From NCBI RefSeq assembly GCF_026262505.1, contig NW_026529243.1:1-64000 (forward strand): a stretch of DNA of 64,000 nucleotides. The letters are read 5' to 3'. Each line of letters starts with the position of its first letter. Within the stretch, counting starts at the first letter, position 1. Below are positions 29,486 through 40,032 of this stretch, one piece after another. Both the position numbers and the translations under genes were made by a program. The notes under the pieces were generated by a model that saw only the letters and a list, made by a program, of their open reading frames with translations, had not been told where the DNA came from and did no database searches. The DNA comes from Trichomonas vaginalis G3 (lineage: Eukaryota; Parabasalia; Trichomonadida; Trichomonadidae).

Positions 29486-30364
29486 ATGTTAGCAACAACA
29501 GCACCAAACTCTTTAGTTATGAACCCAACTTCAATGTTAGTAGAGATGAAAAGCTTCATTCCTTCTTCATATACTTTCGAAACAGAAATCCAGAAGATAA
29601 AGCAAGAACTTCTCCAAGGAGATTTAGATTGCACTGCAAAAGATGAAACAAATGAAGAATATCTTTATGACATGCAGGACCTGGTGGAACATCTACCTAA
29701 ACTTCCTGAAATACAACAACAAAAGCTCACTATTCCTGAATTCGATGAAATAGAAGTGAAACCAACTGACTCAGTTGAAACCAAGAAGTTCATACGTAAG
29801 GTTAACTATGAGTTTCTTGGATTTCATTGCAACCACAAAGTCATTGACATATATAAATCTGAAGAATTTAAGACCTACGACAACTTTGTTTCGTTAGTTG
29901 CAAAATGTGTATGGCAGATAAGAGATAAAGATAGAAGAGGTAAAGTATGGAACGGACAAATAAAACCAGCAGCCTTTGAGTTAAAGAAAACCATTTACGC
30001 CTTAGTTGTACTTGCAGGACAAATTTCAATGTACAATGCTAAAATGAACCCACAATGTTCTAAATGTAAAGCAGCAATGAGGAAATATAACTATTCTGTC
30101 AAAGAGATAGAACGTATGCGAAACGACTATGCTGACTTAAAGAAAGAAGCAGAGAAACCAGCAGAAGATAAAATGGACATGTTGACATTTCTGAACAAAA
30201 ACTATCCAACTGCTGACGATTTCCTTCTATCTGACGTCAAGAAGAAATATAAAGAAACATTCGGCATTGTTAAAACATTCGATGTACTGACAGAAGAAAT
30301 AGAAGCTACAAAACTGTTTAGAATTTCACGAATTCACAATGTTTACCATGTAAAACGCTTGTGA
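29486..30364 (+). CDS. Unrecognised 292-aa accessory protein (P1)
   Basis: Starts in the shared leader TTTATTTTTATTGTAAGAAC. The N-terminal third is acidic; the C-terminal two thirds are helical, with NFVSLVAKCVWQIRDKDRRG, KKTIYALVVLAGQISMYNAK and a CSKCKAAMRKY pair of cysteines, then DFLLSDVKKKYKETF and a terminal IHNVYHVKRL. It lies with KilA-N genes and shares their leader, so it probably belongs to the same accessory set. P2 has a broken homologue at 48,172-49,085. Confidence 0.6.
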   Translation: MLATTAPNSLVMNPTSMLVEMKSFIPSSYTFETEIQKIKQELLQGDLDCTAKDETNEEYLYDMQDLVEHLPKLPEIQQQKLTIPEFDEIEVKPTDSVETKKFIRKVNYEFLGFHCNHKVIDIYKSEEFKTYDNFVSLVAKCVWQIRDKDRRGKVWNGQIKPAAFELKKTIYALVVLAGQISMYNAKMNPQCSKCKAAMRKYNYSVKEIERMRNDYADLKKEAEKPAEDKMDMLTFLNKNYPTADDFLLSDVKKKYKETFGIVKTFDVLTEEIEATKLFRISRIHNVYHVKRL

Positions 30365-30720
30365 AACTTTATGGTAGAAATATATTTTTGTCTGATTTAC
30401 GCTCATTGACGATGAAATCATGACAAAACATATACGAAGAAGTCTATTTCCTGTGTTGTTGTCAAAATGTCATGTTGTCACCATTTTCAAAAAGATGTTA
30501 GTTGACCGAGTGACCGAGTGACCTGGTGACCTGGTGACACCTAAAATATATTTTTGTCTGATTTACGCTCATTGACGATGAAGTTTTGACAAAACATGTA
30601 CGAAGAAGTTTATTTCCTGTGTTGTTGTCAAAATGTCATGTTGTCACCATTTTCAAAAAGATGTTAGTTGACCGAGTGACCGAGTGACCTGGTGACCTGG
30701 TGACACCTAAAATATATTTT
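30365..30720. repeat. Two ~180-bp direct repeats
   Basis: The block from TTTTTGTCTGATTTACGCTC through GTCATGTTGTCACCATTTTC to GACCGAGTGACCTGGTGACC occurs twice (about 30,387-30,545 and 30,551-30,715). It contains the CATTTACG/GTTTTGTCA-type iterons seen in the P2 ends. Probably regulatory; no gene. Confidence 0.75.
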
Positions 30721-32850
30721 TGCTGAAAAAATGACCAAAAATCATGATATAACTGTATTTTTTTGACGAAGAGAACTTTGACACTTCGTCAAAAAAATCC
30801 CTGAAATCGTAAAAAAATGACCAAATTTCATGAATTTCCTCATATGTTTGCGACCCGAGGAAAACCGAGGAACGAGATTCCGTACGAAAATCGTAAAAAA
30901 TTGCGAGTACGTACAAAAACGTAGTCGCCTAAAACTCATGAAAATCGTAAAAAAATGACCAAATTTCATTATATAACTGTTATTTTTTGACGAAGAGAAC
31001 TTTGACACTTCGTCAAAAAAATCCCTGAAATCGTAAAAAAATGACCAAATTTCATTATATAACTGTTATTTTTTGACGAAGAGAACTTTGACACTTCGTC
31101 AAAAAAATCCCTGAAATCATATCTTTTATACAAGATAGAAAATCTTACTCGCCTAAAACTCATGAAAATCGTGAAAAATTGCGACCCAGACTTTTTTCGG
31201 GGTCGCCTAAAACTCATGAAAATCGTGAAAAAATGACCAAATTTCATTATATAACTGTTATTTTTTGACGAAGAGAACTTTGACACTTCGTCAAAAAAAT
31301 CCCTGAAATCGTAAAAAAATGACCAAATTTCATTATATAACTGTTATTTTTTTACGAAGAGAACTTTGACACTTCGTCAAAAAAATCCCTGAAATCGTAA
31401 AAAAATGACCAAATTTCATGAATTTCCTCATATGTTTGCGACCCGAGGAAAACCGAGGAACGAGATTCCGTACGAAAATCGTAAAAAATTGCGAGTACGT
31501 ACAAAAACGTAGTCGCCTAAAACTCATGAAAATCGTAAAAAAATGACCAAATTTCATTATATAACTGTTATTTTTTTACGAAGAGAACTTTGACACTTCG
31601 TCAAAAAAATCCCTGAAATCGTAAAAAAATGACCAAATTTCATTATATAACTGTTATTTTTTTACGAAGAGAACTTTGACACTTCGTCAAAAAAATCCCT
31701 GAAATCGTAAAAAAATGACCAAATTTCATTATATAACTGTTATTTTTTGACGAAGAGAACTTTGACACTTCGTCAAAAAAATCCCTGAAATCATATCTTT
31801 TATACAAGATAGAAAATCTTACTCGCCTAAAACTCATGAAAATCGTGAAAAATTGCGACCCAGACTTTTTTCGGGGTCGCCTAAAACTCATGAAAATCGT
31901 GAAAAAATGACCAAATTTCATTATATAACTGTTATTTTTTTACGAAGAGAACTTTGACACTTCGTCAAAAAATCCCTGAAATCGTAAAAAAATGACCAAA
32001 TTTCATTATATAACTGTTATTTTTTGACGAAGAGAACTTTGACACTTCGTCAAAAAAATCCCTGAAATCGTAAAAAAATGACCAAATTTCATGAATTTCC
32101 TCATATGTTTGCGACCCGAGGAAAACCGAGGAACGAGATTCCGTACGAAAATCGTAAAAAATTGCGAGTACGTACAAAAACGTAGTCGCCTAAAACTCAT
32201 GAAAATCGTAAAAAAATGACCAAATTTCATTATATAACTGTTATTTTTTTACGAAGAGAACTTTGACACTTCGTCAAAAAAATCCCTGAAATCGTAAAAA
32301 AATGACCAAATTTCATTATATAACTGTTATTTTTTTACGAAGAGAACTTTGACACTTCGTCAAAAAAATCCCTGAAATCATATCTTTTATACAAGATAGA
32401 AAATCTTACTCGCCTAAAACTCATGAAAATCGTGAAAAATTGCGACCCAGACTTTTTTCGGGGTCGCCTAAAACTCATGAAAATCGTGAAAAAATGACCA
32501 AATTTCATTATATAACTGTTATTTTTTGACGAAGAGAACTTTGACACTTCGTCAAAAAAATCCCTGAAATCGTAAAAAAATGACCAAATTTCATTATATA
32601 ACTGTTATTTTTTGACGAAGAGAACTTTGACACTTCGTCAAAAAAATCCCTGAAATCGTAAAAAAATGACCAAATTTCATTATATAACTGTTATTTTTTT
32701 ACGAAGAGAACTTTGACACTTCGTCAAAAAAATCCCTGAAATCGTAAAAAAATGACCAAATTTCATGATATAACTGTATTTTTTTTACGAAGAGAACTTT
32801 GACACTTCGTCAAAAAAATCCCTGAAATCATATCTTTTATACAAGATAGA
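30721..32850. repeat. 2.1-kb satellite partly derived from a KilA-N gene
   Basis: Three interleaved unit types. The commonest (~86 bp) holds the hairpin TTTTTGACGAAG...CTTCGTCAAAAA, about sixteen times. A second (for example near 30,838, 31,430 and 32,100) contains CCTCATATGTTTGCGACCCG and AACGAGATTCCGTACGAAAA, matching the KilA-N gene at 50,699 (bases near 50,921-50,985). A third holds CATATCTTTTATACAAGATA. Unit types recur in the same order several times, so the array grew by amplifying a composite. Minus-strand open frames here are repeat artefacts. Confidence 0.9.
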
Positions 32851-32905
32851 AAAAATAAAGTTAGTTTTTTATAAAATATTTTTTATTTTGTATGTAAATA
32901 CATAT

Positions 32906-33517
32906 ATGACAAACATTGAGTTTGAAACAGTTAGAAAGATAGACAATGACACCAAAATGGTTAGAATAGGTGATTTAAACGTAAGATACTCAAAGAAATA
33001 CAACAAATATTCTTTGTCAGACATTATATCTCCATCTGGAAAGAAAACACACGACTGGGTTAGAAATGCTTCAACTCAGAAAATTTTGACAAGAAATCCT
33101 GAGCTTATGATATCGGTAAGATTCTATGGAACTACAGCATATCTCATCGACAAAAGTCTTATACCAATAGTTTTGTTATGGTTAGACCCAGTTGTTGGAT
33201 ATAACTTCATAACATATGGTTCATTCGATACTGAACGTTGCAGTGAAGGCTTACTTTACATCGTTCAGAAACCGAAGGACTTCAATACAAAGAGATATAA
33301 GATAGGAAGAACATATAATATAACTCAAAGATATGACAGTACAGTCAATAGAGTCAAGGTTGTGTTCGTTAACGATATGAGAGCTGCAGAAACAGAACTA
33401 CTTGAAAAGTTTGAGAAAATGTATGGTGCTCCCATAAAAGGTAAAGAAACGTTTGAAGTAGATGAGATAGATAAAGCTATAAAATTATTTGACGAAGTTG
33501 CTGAAAAATACATGTAA
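32906..33517 (+). CDS. KilA-N/T5orf172 (Bro-like) protein (P1)
   Basis: 203 residues from the ATG at 32,906; an earlier in-phase TTG lies in the leader. The N-terminal half (about 10-105) resembles KilA-N/Bro DNA-binding domains: RIGDLNVRYSKKYNKYSLSD, DWVRNASTQKIL, AYLIDKSLIPIVLLWLDP. The C-terminal half is T5orf172/GIY-YIG-like: GLLYIVQKPKDF, RYKIGRTYNITQRYDS, AAETELLEKFEKMYG, KETFEV. This domain pairing is typical of large DNA viruses and phages. Likely a DNA-binding regulator or nuclease-like factor. Homologous to 49,630 in P2. Confidence 0.75.
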   Translation: MTNIEFETVRKIDNDTKMVRIGDLNVRYSKKYNKYSLSDIISPSGKKTHDWVRNASTQKILTRNPELMISVRFYGTTAYLIDKSLIPIVLLWLDPVVGYNFITYGSFDTERCSEGLLYIVQKPKDFNTKRYKIGRTYNITQRYDSTVNRVKVVFVNDMRAAETELLEKFEKMYGAPIKGKETFEVDEIDKAIKLFDEVAEKYM

Positions 33518-33965
33518 AGCGTTTATTTTTGGTCTTTTGTGAAAGTCAGGAAATAACGCTAATTTTTTTCTATCTTAAGGAAATTCATGAAAATTCAAGA
33601 GGGTGAAAAAACAGGTGAAAAAAGAGGTGAAAAAACAGGTTAGATCTCACCTCTTCACCTAAAATATATTTTTGCCGAATTCTGTATAAAATTCTGAGTA
33701 AAATAATTTTTAGGGCATGTGTCAAACCGTTGAGTTTTCACAAAATTTAAAAAATAACGTTTACCATGTAAAACGCTTATGTTAGAAAAAATGTTATTTT
33801 CTAATATTCTAACATAAACATTATTTTTGAGGGAAAAAATGAAGGTTCTATACGGTTTCTAACCGTTAACAAGCTTGCCTTTTACATTCTGCCTGAGGAA
33901 GTCTTTAACAAGCTCGTTAATTTCAATTAGGTAAATTGCCTCGTCGGTAGGTTCGACTTCGACCA
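33518..33965. other. Intergenic region with remnant accessory-gene ends
   Basis: AT-rich. It includes GTTTACCATGTAAAACGCTT near 33,759, identical to the 3' end of the 29,486-type gene, and an AGGTTAGATCTCACCTC-like palindrome near 33,640. It looks like debris of lost accessory genes. No intact frame. Confidence 0.5.
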
Positions 33966-34245
33966 TTGCTACTGACATTAGCAGTATTTTTACTGACAGT
34001 AGCAGTATTTTTACTGACAGTAGCAGTACTTTTACTGACAGTAGCAGTACTTTTACTGACAGTAGCAGTACTTTATCGTCGAAAACCCTCTCAAATTTTC
34101 CTTTTTACTGACATTAGCAGTACTTTTACTGACAGTAGCAGTACTTTTACTGACAGTAGCAGTACTTTTACTGACAGTAGCAGTACTTTTACTGACAGTA
34201 GCAGTACTTTTACTGACAGTAGCAGTACTGCTACTGTCAGTAGCA
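33966..34245. repeat. 21-bp tandem repeat TTTTACTGACAGTAGCAGTAC
   Basis: About eleven units in two blocks (33,966-34,075 and 34,105-34,245), separated by TTATCGTCGAAAACCC. The unit is seven codons long, so frames run through it, but no conserved protein is implied. The array abuts the large coiled-coil gene. Confidence 0.9.
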
Positions 34246-35654
34246 GAGATTTTTATCGTCCAACTTTGGATTTTGAACTGTTGGTTGCTGTGCTGGATTT
34301 TGAACTATTGGTTGCTGTGCAGGGTTTTGAACTGTTGGTTTTGGTTGTTGTTGTGGTGCTGGATTTTGAACTGTTGGTTGTTGTGTTGGTTTTGGTGCAT
34401 GCCTGTGTCTGTGTCCATGTGACGATGTAAATGTTTTAGGTAGTCCTGGTGCAGGTGCTTCTCTTGGAGGGTTTGGTGGTATATAAGTTCCACCAGCTGG
34501 CACATATGTTCCATCTGCAGCATAATGTCCTACCTGACTTTTCGTTTTTAAGAAAGCATTTACTAGGTCTGTTTTGGTCTGTTGTAACTCTTTTTCTTGA
34601 CTTTCCACAACAGTTGCTCTAACGGCGTCATAGGCACTTTGAACTGCCTGTCTCGTTGCTGCATCTGTTATTTTCGTCATATTTTGTGCTACTTCTCTTA
34701 ACTCTTTGTCGAAACCTTCAGACTTCAGTTTCTTTCCAGATGAGAAGTCGTTCACTAGTTTCACCTTACTATGAAGAGCTTCGAAGGCGTTCTTAAAGTC
34801 AGCATTTGTTAAAGCTTCATTTGAACTGTCTTCATCCGCTTGTATTTTTGTCCTTATTGACCCTATAAGTTGGGCTGCTTTAGCGTTGGCTTGGGTATCT
34901 AACCAGTCATTATTAGCTTTTATATATTCTGCGCTTTTCATTGCCTTTTGCATGGCTGCGTCGTTATTTTTACTTTCTTGTGCTAAGTTTTCATACTGTA
35001 CGGTTTGGTTTTGCAACTGTAAAAGTTTTTCTGCCTTTACATTTGCTTCAACTTCTTTTTTATACTCATCGCTATCCATATATGTCTTCATGGCTTTTTG
35101 TTTTATCTCTTCATCTTTCAGTACTTTATATTGAGTAGTATGGTTTTTCAAATTTATAACATCTTGTTCCATTTTTGCTACTTCTGCTGCTTTTTCTGAC
35201 ACTTTTTTCGCATATTCCTCTGTACTTAGTTCTTTCAGTTGTTCTTTTTCTTCTTTTTCTCTACGTTTAACTCATTGAGTTTCTTTGTGTGTCTGTCATA
35301 TTCTAGTTTCTTTTCGTTTTCACCTATTTGTTTCTGTATGTCTATGTTTGACTTTTTGACATCTGCTATTTGATTTTTGAGTGAACTCAAATTCATTTGA
35401 CTTTGAGGGTTATAGGCTGTTCCGTCTGCGGCTCCACCATAGCCTGCCATTTTCGCTAAAAGTGCCGCTCTTAAACCTCCACTCTGTGCACCAAAAACTC
35501 GGTTTAAAAGCATAGGATTGCTTGACATTTGTTGCAACATAGTGGGGTCATTCAGCATTTGTTGTTGCAACTGTTGTTGTGGTGTTAGTTTTACTATTGG
35601 ATGTTTCAATGCTCTCTTCCTCTTACGTATATTCTTACGTAGCTTACGTGGCAT
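34237..35654 (-). pseudogene. Large coiled-coil protein, N-terminal half (P1)
   Basis: Open segments at 35,654-35,235 and 35,202-34,237 match the P2 large protein start: basic MPRKLRKNIRKRKRALKHP, the NDPTMLQQM/NPMLLNRV stretch, a long Lys/Glu coiled coil, then the GTYVPAGGTYIPPNPP linker and Pro/Gln-rich end. Beyond this the P1 locus passes into the 21-bp repeat; the C-terminal portion known from P2 is not in this element. Function unknown. Confidence 0.7.
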
Positions 35655-35696
35655 TTTAAGTGAAGTTAAAAAGCGGTTTTTGACAGATGTTTATAT

Positions 35697-35873
35697 GACA
35701 CTTTCTCCGGTTTATAGGACCTCTCTCATATTCTATCTTGTCATATCTAAACTCATAGTCATGTATGTCCTCTAACCATCTCATAACGGTTTCCAAACCA
35801 CTTTTATCGGATGTAAAGTAAAAGCATGGATGGTTATGTAAAACGTCTAAAGTTTCTAAAGAGTCTCTCAAAG
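35697..35873 (-). pseudogene. Inverted fragment of the methyltransferase gene near the P1 right end
   Basis: On minus it encodes LRDSLETLDVLHNHPCFYFT and KIEYERGPINRRKC, the C-terminal part of the D12 methyltransferase (22,760-22,940). It sits between the large protein start and the right terminal repeat, in mirror position to the real gene. It probably arose by recombination or gene conversion between the two arms. Confidence 0.8.
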
Positions 35874-36136
35874 TATACTTCCTTGGAACGCCCGTAACTT
35901 TTCTGTAGCGACGATAGACCCTTACTTGTCCGGACAAAGTTCTACTATTTTGAGTGCTCTACCAAAAAAGTCAATGACGACGACTCTCAAAAATTTTTAT
36001 GGGCTAGAAGGGGCGCAGCCCCTGGGAAGCCCCCTATACCCAAAAAACTTCATTTTATACTTCATTTATACTAAACATCTTCAGGGCTAGAGGGCACGAA
36101 GTGCCTGGAGGCCCCACTACCTTTTTTTTTTTTTTT
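35873..36136 (-). repeat. P1 right terminal inverted repeat
   Basis: Mirror of 21,966-22,125, plus an inserted stretch containing a second hairpin (AGGGGCGCAGCCCCT near 36,008) and CTTCATTTTATACTTCATTT. It ends in the GGCACGAAGTGCC hairpin, CCCCACTACC and 15 T. Confidence 0.85.
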
Positions 36137-38076
36137 AAATTCGTTGAAATAACTTTGCCGAACAAACAACCAAAGTTGTTCTCAAAATATGATTAGCGGC
36201 GCGAAGCACCACTACGTAAACGATAGACAAAAGGTGTATGAAAAATTGAGAGAAATATTTCATTTTCATTTCATATTTTCTTAACCAGACATTCCGCACA
36301 AACTTCTAATGTATTACATTGATCTAATGCATCATTGGTGTTCCATCATACCTTCAATGATTCACAATTTGCACATTTGGTTACAGATTAATATTGAAAA
36401 TTCTAAAATTCTAGATTTTCATCTATAACAAGTTCTTTGTTATCCCGTGCTTTATTAATTGTTAACTTTAGAGCTCCTAAATATCCTTACAAATTGCATA
36501 AATTCCGAAATAGTTTCTCAAAATAATATCTATGATCGCATAAATATCAGATTACGTTAAGACTATTAATGTTTCAAATACGTTACAACCGTTTGCTATA
36601 GTTAAGGCATTTTTTTCATTTATGATAATGACTTCAGCTCTAATTTTGTCAAGTAACAAACTGATCTAATGTCTTATCTAAGTGTATTCATTTCTAAACA
36701 AATTCTTAATAAATGCTTTGCTTTCAATATTTTTTGAAAAAATCTCTAAAATCTCAAAGTATTCTCTAAACCACTTCGATGCATATAAAAATTTCTCAGA
36801 TGTTTTACATAATAATCTTTAAAATATAATATTAATCACTCAAATTAAAATTTCATTGTATAAACTCATTTCCTATAATCATAATATATTTATTTTGCTG
36901 AAGTTGGCTGGGCTTGCCCGAAGGGCAAGTCTAGCCAACTGAAGCCCGAAATTATATTATATCAAATTTGATTTTTTTTACCTAAAGAATTGTTGCAAAT
37001 ACATCCACGCTACAGATCATTAAACTTTATTTATTTCATTCTGACAAAAAGCTTCATGACATGCTTGTCCTGTCATTATAAATAAAATAATTGAATAACT
37101 TCCATCAAAAAGTCGAGGGTAGGTCGATCTTTTGCAGCGCATTTTAACAAATTGTGGACAAAATTGAATGAGTGAAGCCGTTTTCAAGTTCATTACTGAG
37201 AGCTTTACAAAATTTGCAAGTAATGAACAAGATATAAGAATTACACAGGCAATATCGTTTATTCCATTGGGGACAATTGCATCCTCCACTTGGGAGACGG
37301 AAAAATGAAACCATGATTTATTGAAAATTAAAGATTAACGTTGATTAACTCATACTATTCAATTTCAGATAGAGCAGAGAGATTAACAATCATAAAAATT
37401 ATGAGATACAAGAGTGATACCATGATTTATTAAATATTCTTTTCCAAGAAAAGCATTTAAAAAGCGTATTTATAAATCATATATTACTGTAACCACAACA
37501 TTAAAGACAAGACCTTCAAGGATACAGATTTGACACTTTACAAATGTATTTTGACACTTTACATGTCCCCCAAACGACATCCTTACCCTAATATAAATAG
37601 TATGTTAAATGTATCCAGCAAAATGCTTGAATTAGGGTTGTTAAAAATATCAAAAATTAGCGTTTTGAAGACACCATGGTGTCTTATAATTTTCCCTTCC
37701 TTATTGGCGTGTAGAAATAAATGCGCCAATAGATTGAAGAAGAAGAATTGTTTTTCTCTTAATGAACTTTAATCCTTTTGATATAAGAATATTAAAAACA
37801 TTAATATAATTTCGATTTCGGAAATTAAATTTCCAAATTTTTTGTCGATTTCGGAAATAACAGGATCCCGCATCCAACACACAACAACAAAACACAAAAC
37901 ACACTTTTTGGTTCTTTCATCGTTTTAATCGTAATTTATGTAATACATGATTTGGATAAATTTTACAATAATAGAACCTATATTATATTCTTTTCAAAGA
38001 TTCTTGCAAATCATCAAAAATAATTGTATTTTAAAAAACGATCAAATTATCCTTTCATTATTTTAAACTTAAATTA

Positions 38077-38081
<5 letters not shown>
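36137..38081. other. AT-rich spacer between P1 and P2
   Basis: About 1.9 kb with no convincing gene: open frames of up to 89 residues show no domain or supporting context. A hairpin lies at 36,903-36,940. GATTTCGGAAAT occurs twice (37,812 and 37,848). This may be original host sequence or decayed repeats. Confidence 0.6.
36903..36940. repeat. Hairpin TTGGCTGGGCTTGCCCGAAG...
   Basis: TTGGCT.GGCTTGCCC / GGGCAAGTCTAGCCAA with a GAA loop, followed by CTGAAGCCC. It is similar in style to the hairpins at P-element ends and may be a relic of another end. Confidence 0.5.
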
Positions 38082-38110
<29 letters not shown>

Positions 38111-39025
38111 TAGTGGGGCTTCCAGGCACTTCGTGCCTTCTAGCCCTGAAGATGTTTAGTATAAATGAAGTTTTTATTCGGAGGGCTTCCAGCCCATAAG
38201 AAATTTTTCCCAAGACCCAAGAGGAGGACCGAACCCCAGCCGACCAGCCGTTGACTTTTTTGTCATGATTTCATCGTAAATGTTTTGTCATGATTTTATC
38301 GTAAATGTTTTGTCATGATTTCATCGTAAATGTTTTGTCAAGACTTCTTCGTAAATGTTTTGTCAAGACTTCTTCGTAAATGTTTTGTCAAGACTTCTTC
38401 GTAATGAGCGTAAATGACCCAAAAATAATGTTTATGTTAGAATGTTAGATCTAACACGTTTTCTAACATGTTTTCTAACATCGTAGAAAACTCATGATTT
38501 CTTCGTAAATGTTTTGTCGAAACTTCTTCATCGTAAATGTTTTGTCATGAATTTCATCGTAAATGTTTTGTCAAGACTTCATCGTAAATGTTTTGTCAAG
38601 ACTTCTTCGTAATGAGCGTAAATGACCCAAAAATAATGTTTATGTTAGAATGTTAGATCTAACACGTTTTCTAACATGTTTTCTAACATCGTAGAAAACT
38701 CATGATTTCTTCGTAAATGTTTTGTCGAAACTTCTTCATCGTATATGTTTTGTCAAGACTTCTTCGTAATGAGCGTAAAGGACCCAAAAATATAATTTAG
38801 GGTAGAAGGTTAGATCTAACATTCTAACATAAACATTATTTTTTGGTGTAAATTTCATGATTTTCAAGAGTTTTCTACGATGTTAGAAAACATGTTAGAA
38901 AACATGTTAGATCTAACATTCTAACATAAAATATATTTTTGGTGTAAATTTCATGATTTTCGAGAGGGTAGAAAACTCATGATTTCTTCGTAAATGTTTT
39001 GTCATGACTTCTTCGTAAATGCTTT
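38082..39025 (+). repeat. P2 left terminal inverted repeat (~945 bp)
   Basis: A-tract; GGCACTTCGTGCC hairpin; GGGCTTCCAGCCC hairpin near 38,183; a TCCTCTTGGGTC-type block; then many ~25-bp iterons of the form TTTTGTCATGATTTCATCGT and two modules with GTTAGATCTAAC flanked by TTTTCTAACA. It is mirrored at 62,283-63,258. No gene. Confidence 0.88.
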
Positions 39026-39076
39026 GTCACTTTTCTGTCACTTTTCAGGAAAAAACATTTTTATTATATATATAAA

Positions 39077-39893
39077 ATGAATTTTACAAAACCACCGTTA
39101 CCGTTCTTTGGAAATAAGAGTAGATGTAAAGATATTATATTGAGAGAACTTAAGAAACTACCGAATGGTCTAACATTTGTAGATTTGTTCGGTGGAAGTT
39201 TCTATATATCCCATTTGTGCCATACAATATTCCCAGACTCAAAGATTATATGCAATGACTTCGACAACTATATGGACCGTCTCAAACATATACCAGACAC
39301 AAACAATATATTGAAAGAGTTAAAAGAAAAGATACCTATAGGTAAGATGGAACGTATACCATTAGATAAGAAAAATATTGTGAGAGAGGTTTTGAAAAAA
39401 GCAGAATATATAGACTGGGATAGTATATCTGCTAGACTATTATATAGTGGTTCTATAAGAGTTCATGACATTGAAACACTTATGTCAAACGTTTTATATC
39501 TTAACTATACAAATGTTTTCAAAGAGGACATAGAAAAATATATTGAGGGTATAGAGTTTGTGAGATGTCGTTGGACAGAGTTGTATGAAAAATATAAAGA
39601 CAAGGAAAATGTTTTCTTTATAGTGGACCCGCCGTTCTATAACACATGGATTTTCAATACCAAGTAGACTGGACTTGAGAGACTCTTTAGAAACTTTAGA
39701 CGTTTTACATAACCATCCATGCTTTTACTTTACATCCGATAAAAGTGGTTTGGAAACCGTTATGAGATGGTTAGAGGACATACATGACTATGAGTTTAGA
39801 TATGACAAGATAGAATATGAGAGAGGTCCTATAAACCGGAGAAAGTGTCATAACAAAGAAATTTTATTAGTAAGTAAATGTGGTTTGAAATAG
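39077..39893 (+). pseudogene. D12 adenine methyltransferase (P2, fossil copy)
   Basis: Nearly identical to the P1 gene: PLPFFGNKSR, FVDLFGGSF and the DPPF motif are all visible in the long first open segment (39,077-39,667), with the C-terminal part open at 39,675-39,893. Same leader and same position just inside the left repeat. Broken. Confidence 0.8.
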
Positions 39894-40009
39894 GACTACT
39901 TGTTTTAGGTTTTTTCCATTGTGTCATTTATTTATTTGACGTGGCAGAAAAGTACAGAGAATATGAAGATGAACCAATGCCTGCAAATGTTCAGTATATG
40001 TACTCGTAA
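39878..40009 (+). CDS. 43-aa single-pass membrane microprotein (P2)
   Basis: The same 43 codons as at 22,969 in P1, with only a silent-looking change visible, and the same overlap with the methyltransferase 3' end. A hydrophobic segment spans residues 6-20. Conservation of start, stop and protein between two elements is the evidence for coding. Confidence 0.6.
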   Translation: MWFEIGLLVLGFFHCVIYLFDVAEKYREYEDEPMPANVQYMYS

Positions 40010-40032
40010 GAGATATTTTTATCTAATATTAA

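Larger units (their letters stand above)
21966..36136. mobile_element. P1: 14.2-kb Polinton-like element lacking the capsid/helicase block (fossil)
   Basis: Bounded by an A-tract (21,966-21,985) plus AGGTAGTGGGG and the mirror-image end with a T-tract at 36,122-36,136. AAATT is duplicated outside both ends (21,961-21,965; 36,137-36,141). It carries the same left-arm genes in the same order as P2 at about 95% or higher visible similarity, plus the start of the large coiled-coil gene at the right. ATPase, helicase, HNH, capsid and minor capsid genes are absent. Most remaining genes look open; it has a handful of breaks. Clean ends and high similarity imply a young insertion. Confidence 0.85.

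Noticed and set aside
30707-32547. Minus-strand frames with KFGHFFTIFMSFRR
   Set aside because: By-products of the KilA-N-derived satellite.
37020-37904. Frames of 67-89 residues in the spacer
   Set aside because: Short, without domain, conserved leader or neighbour support.
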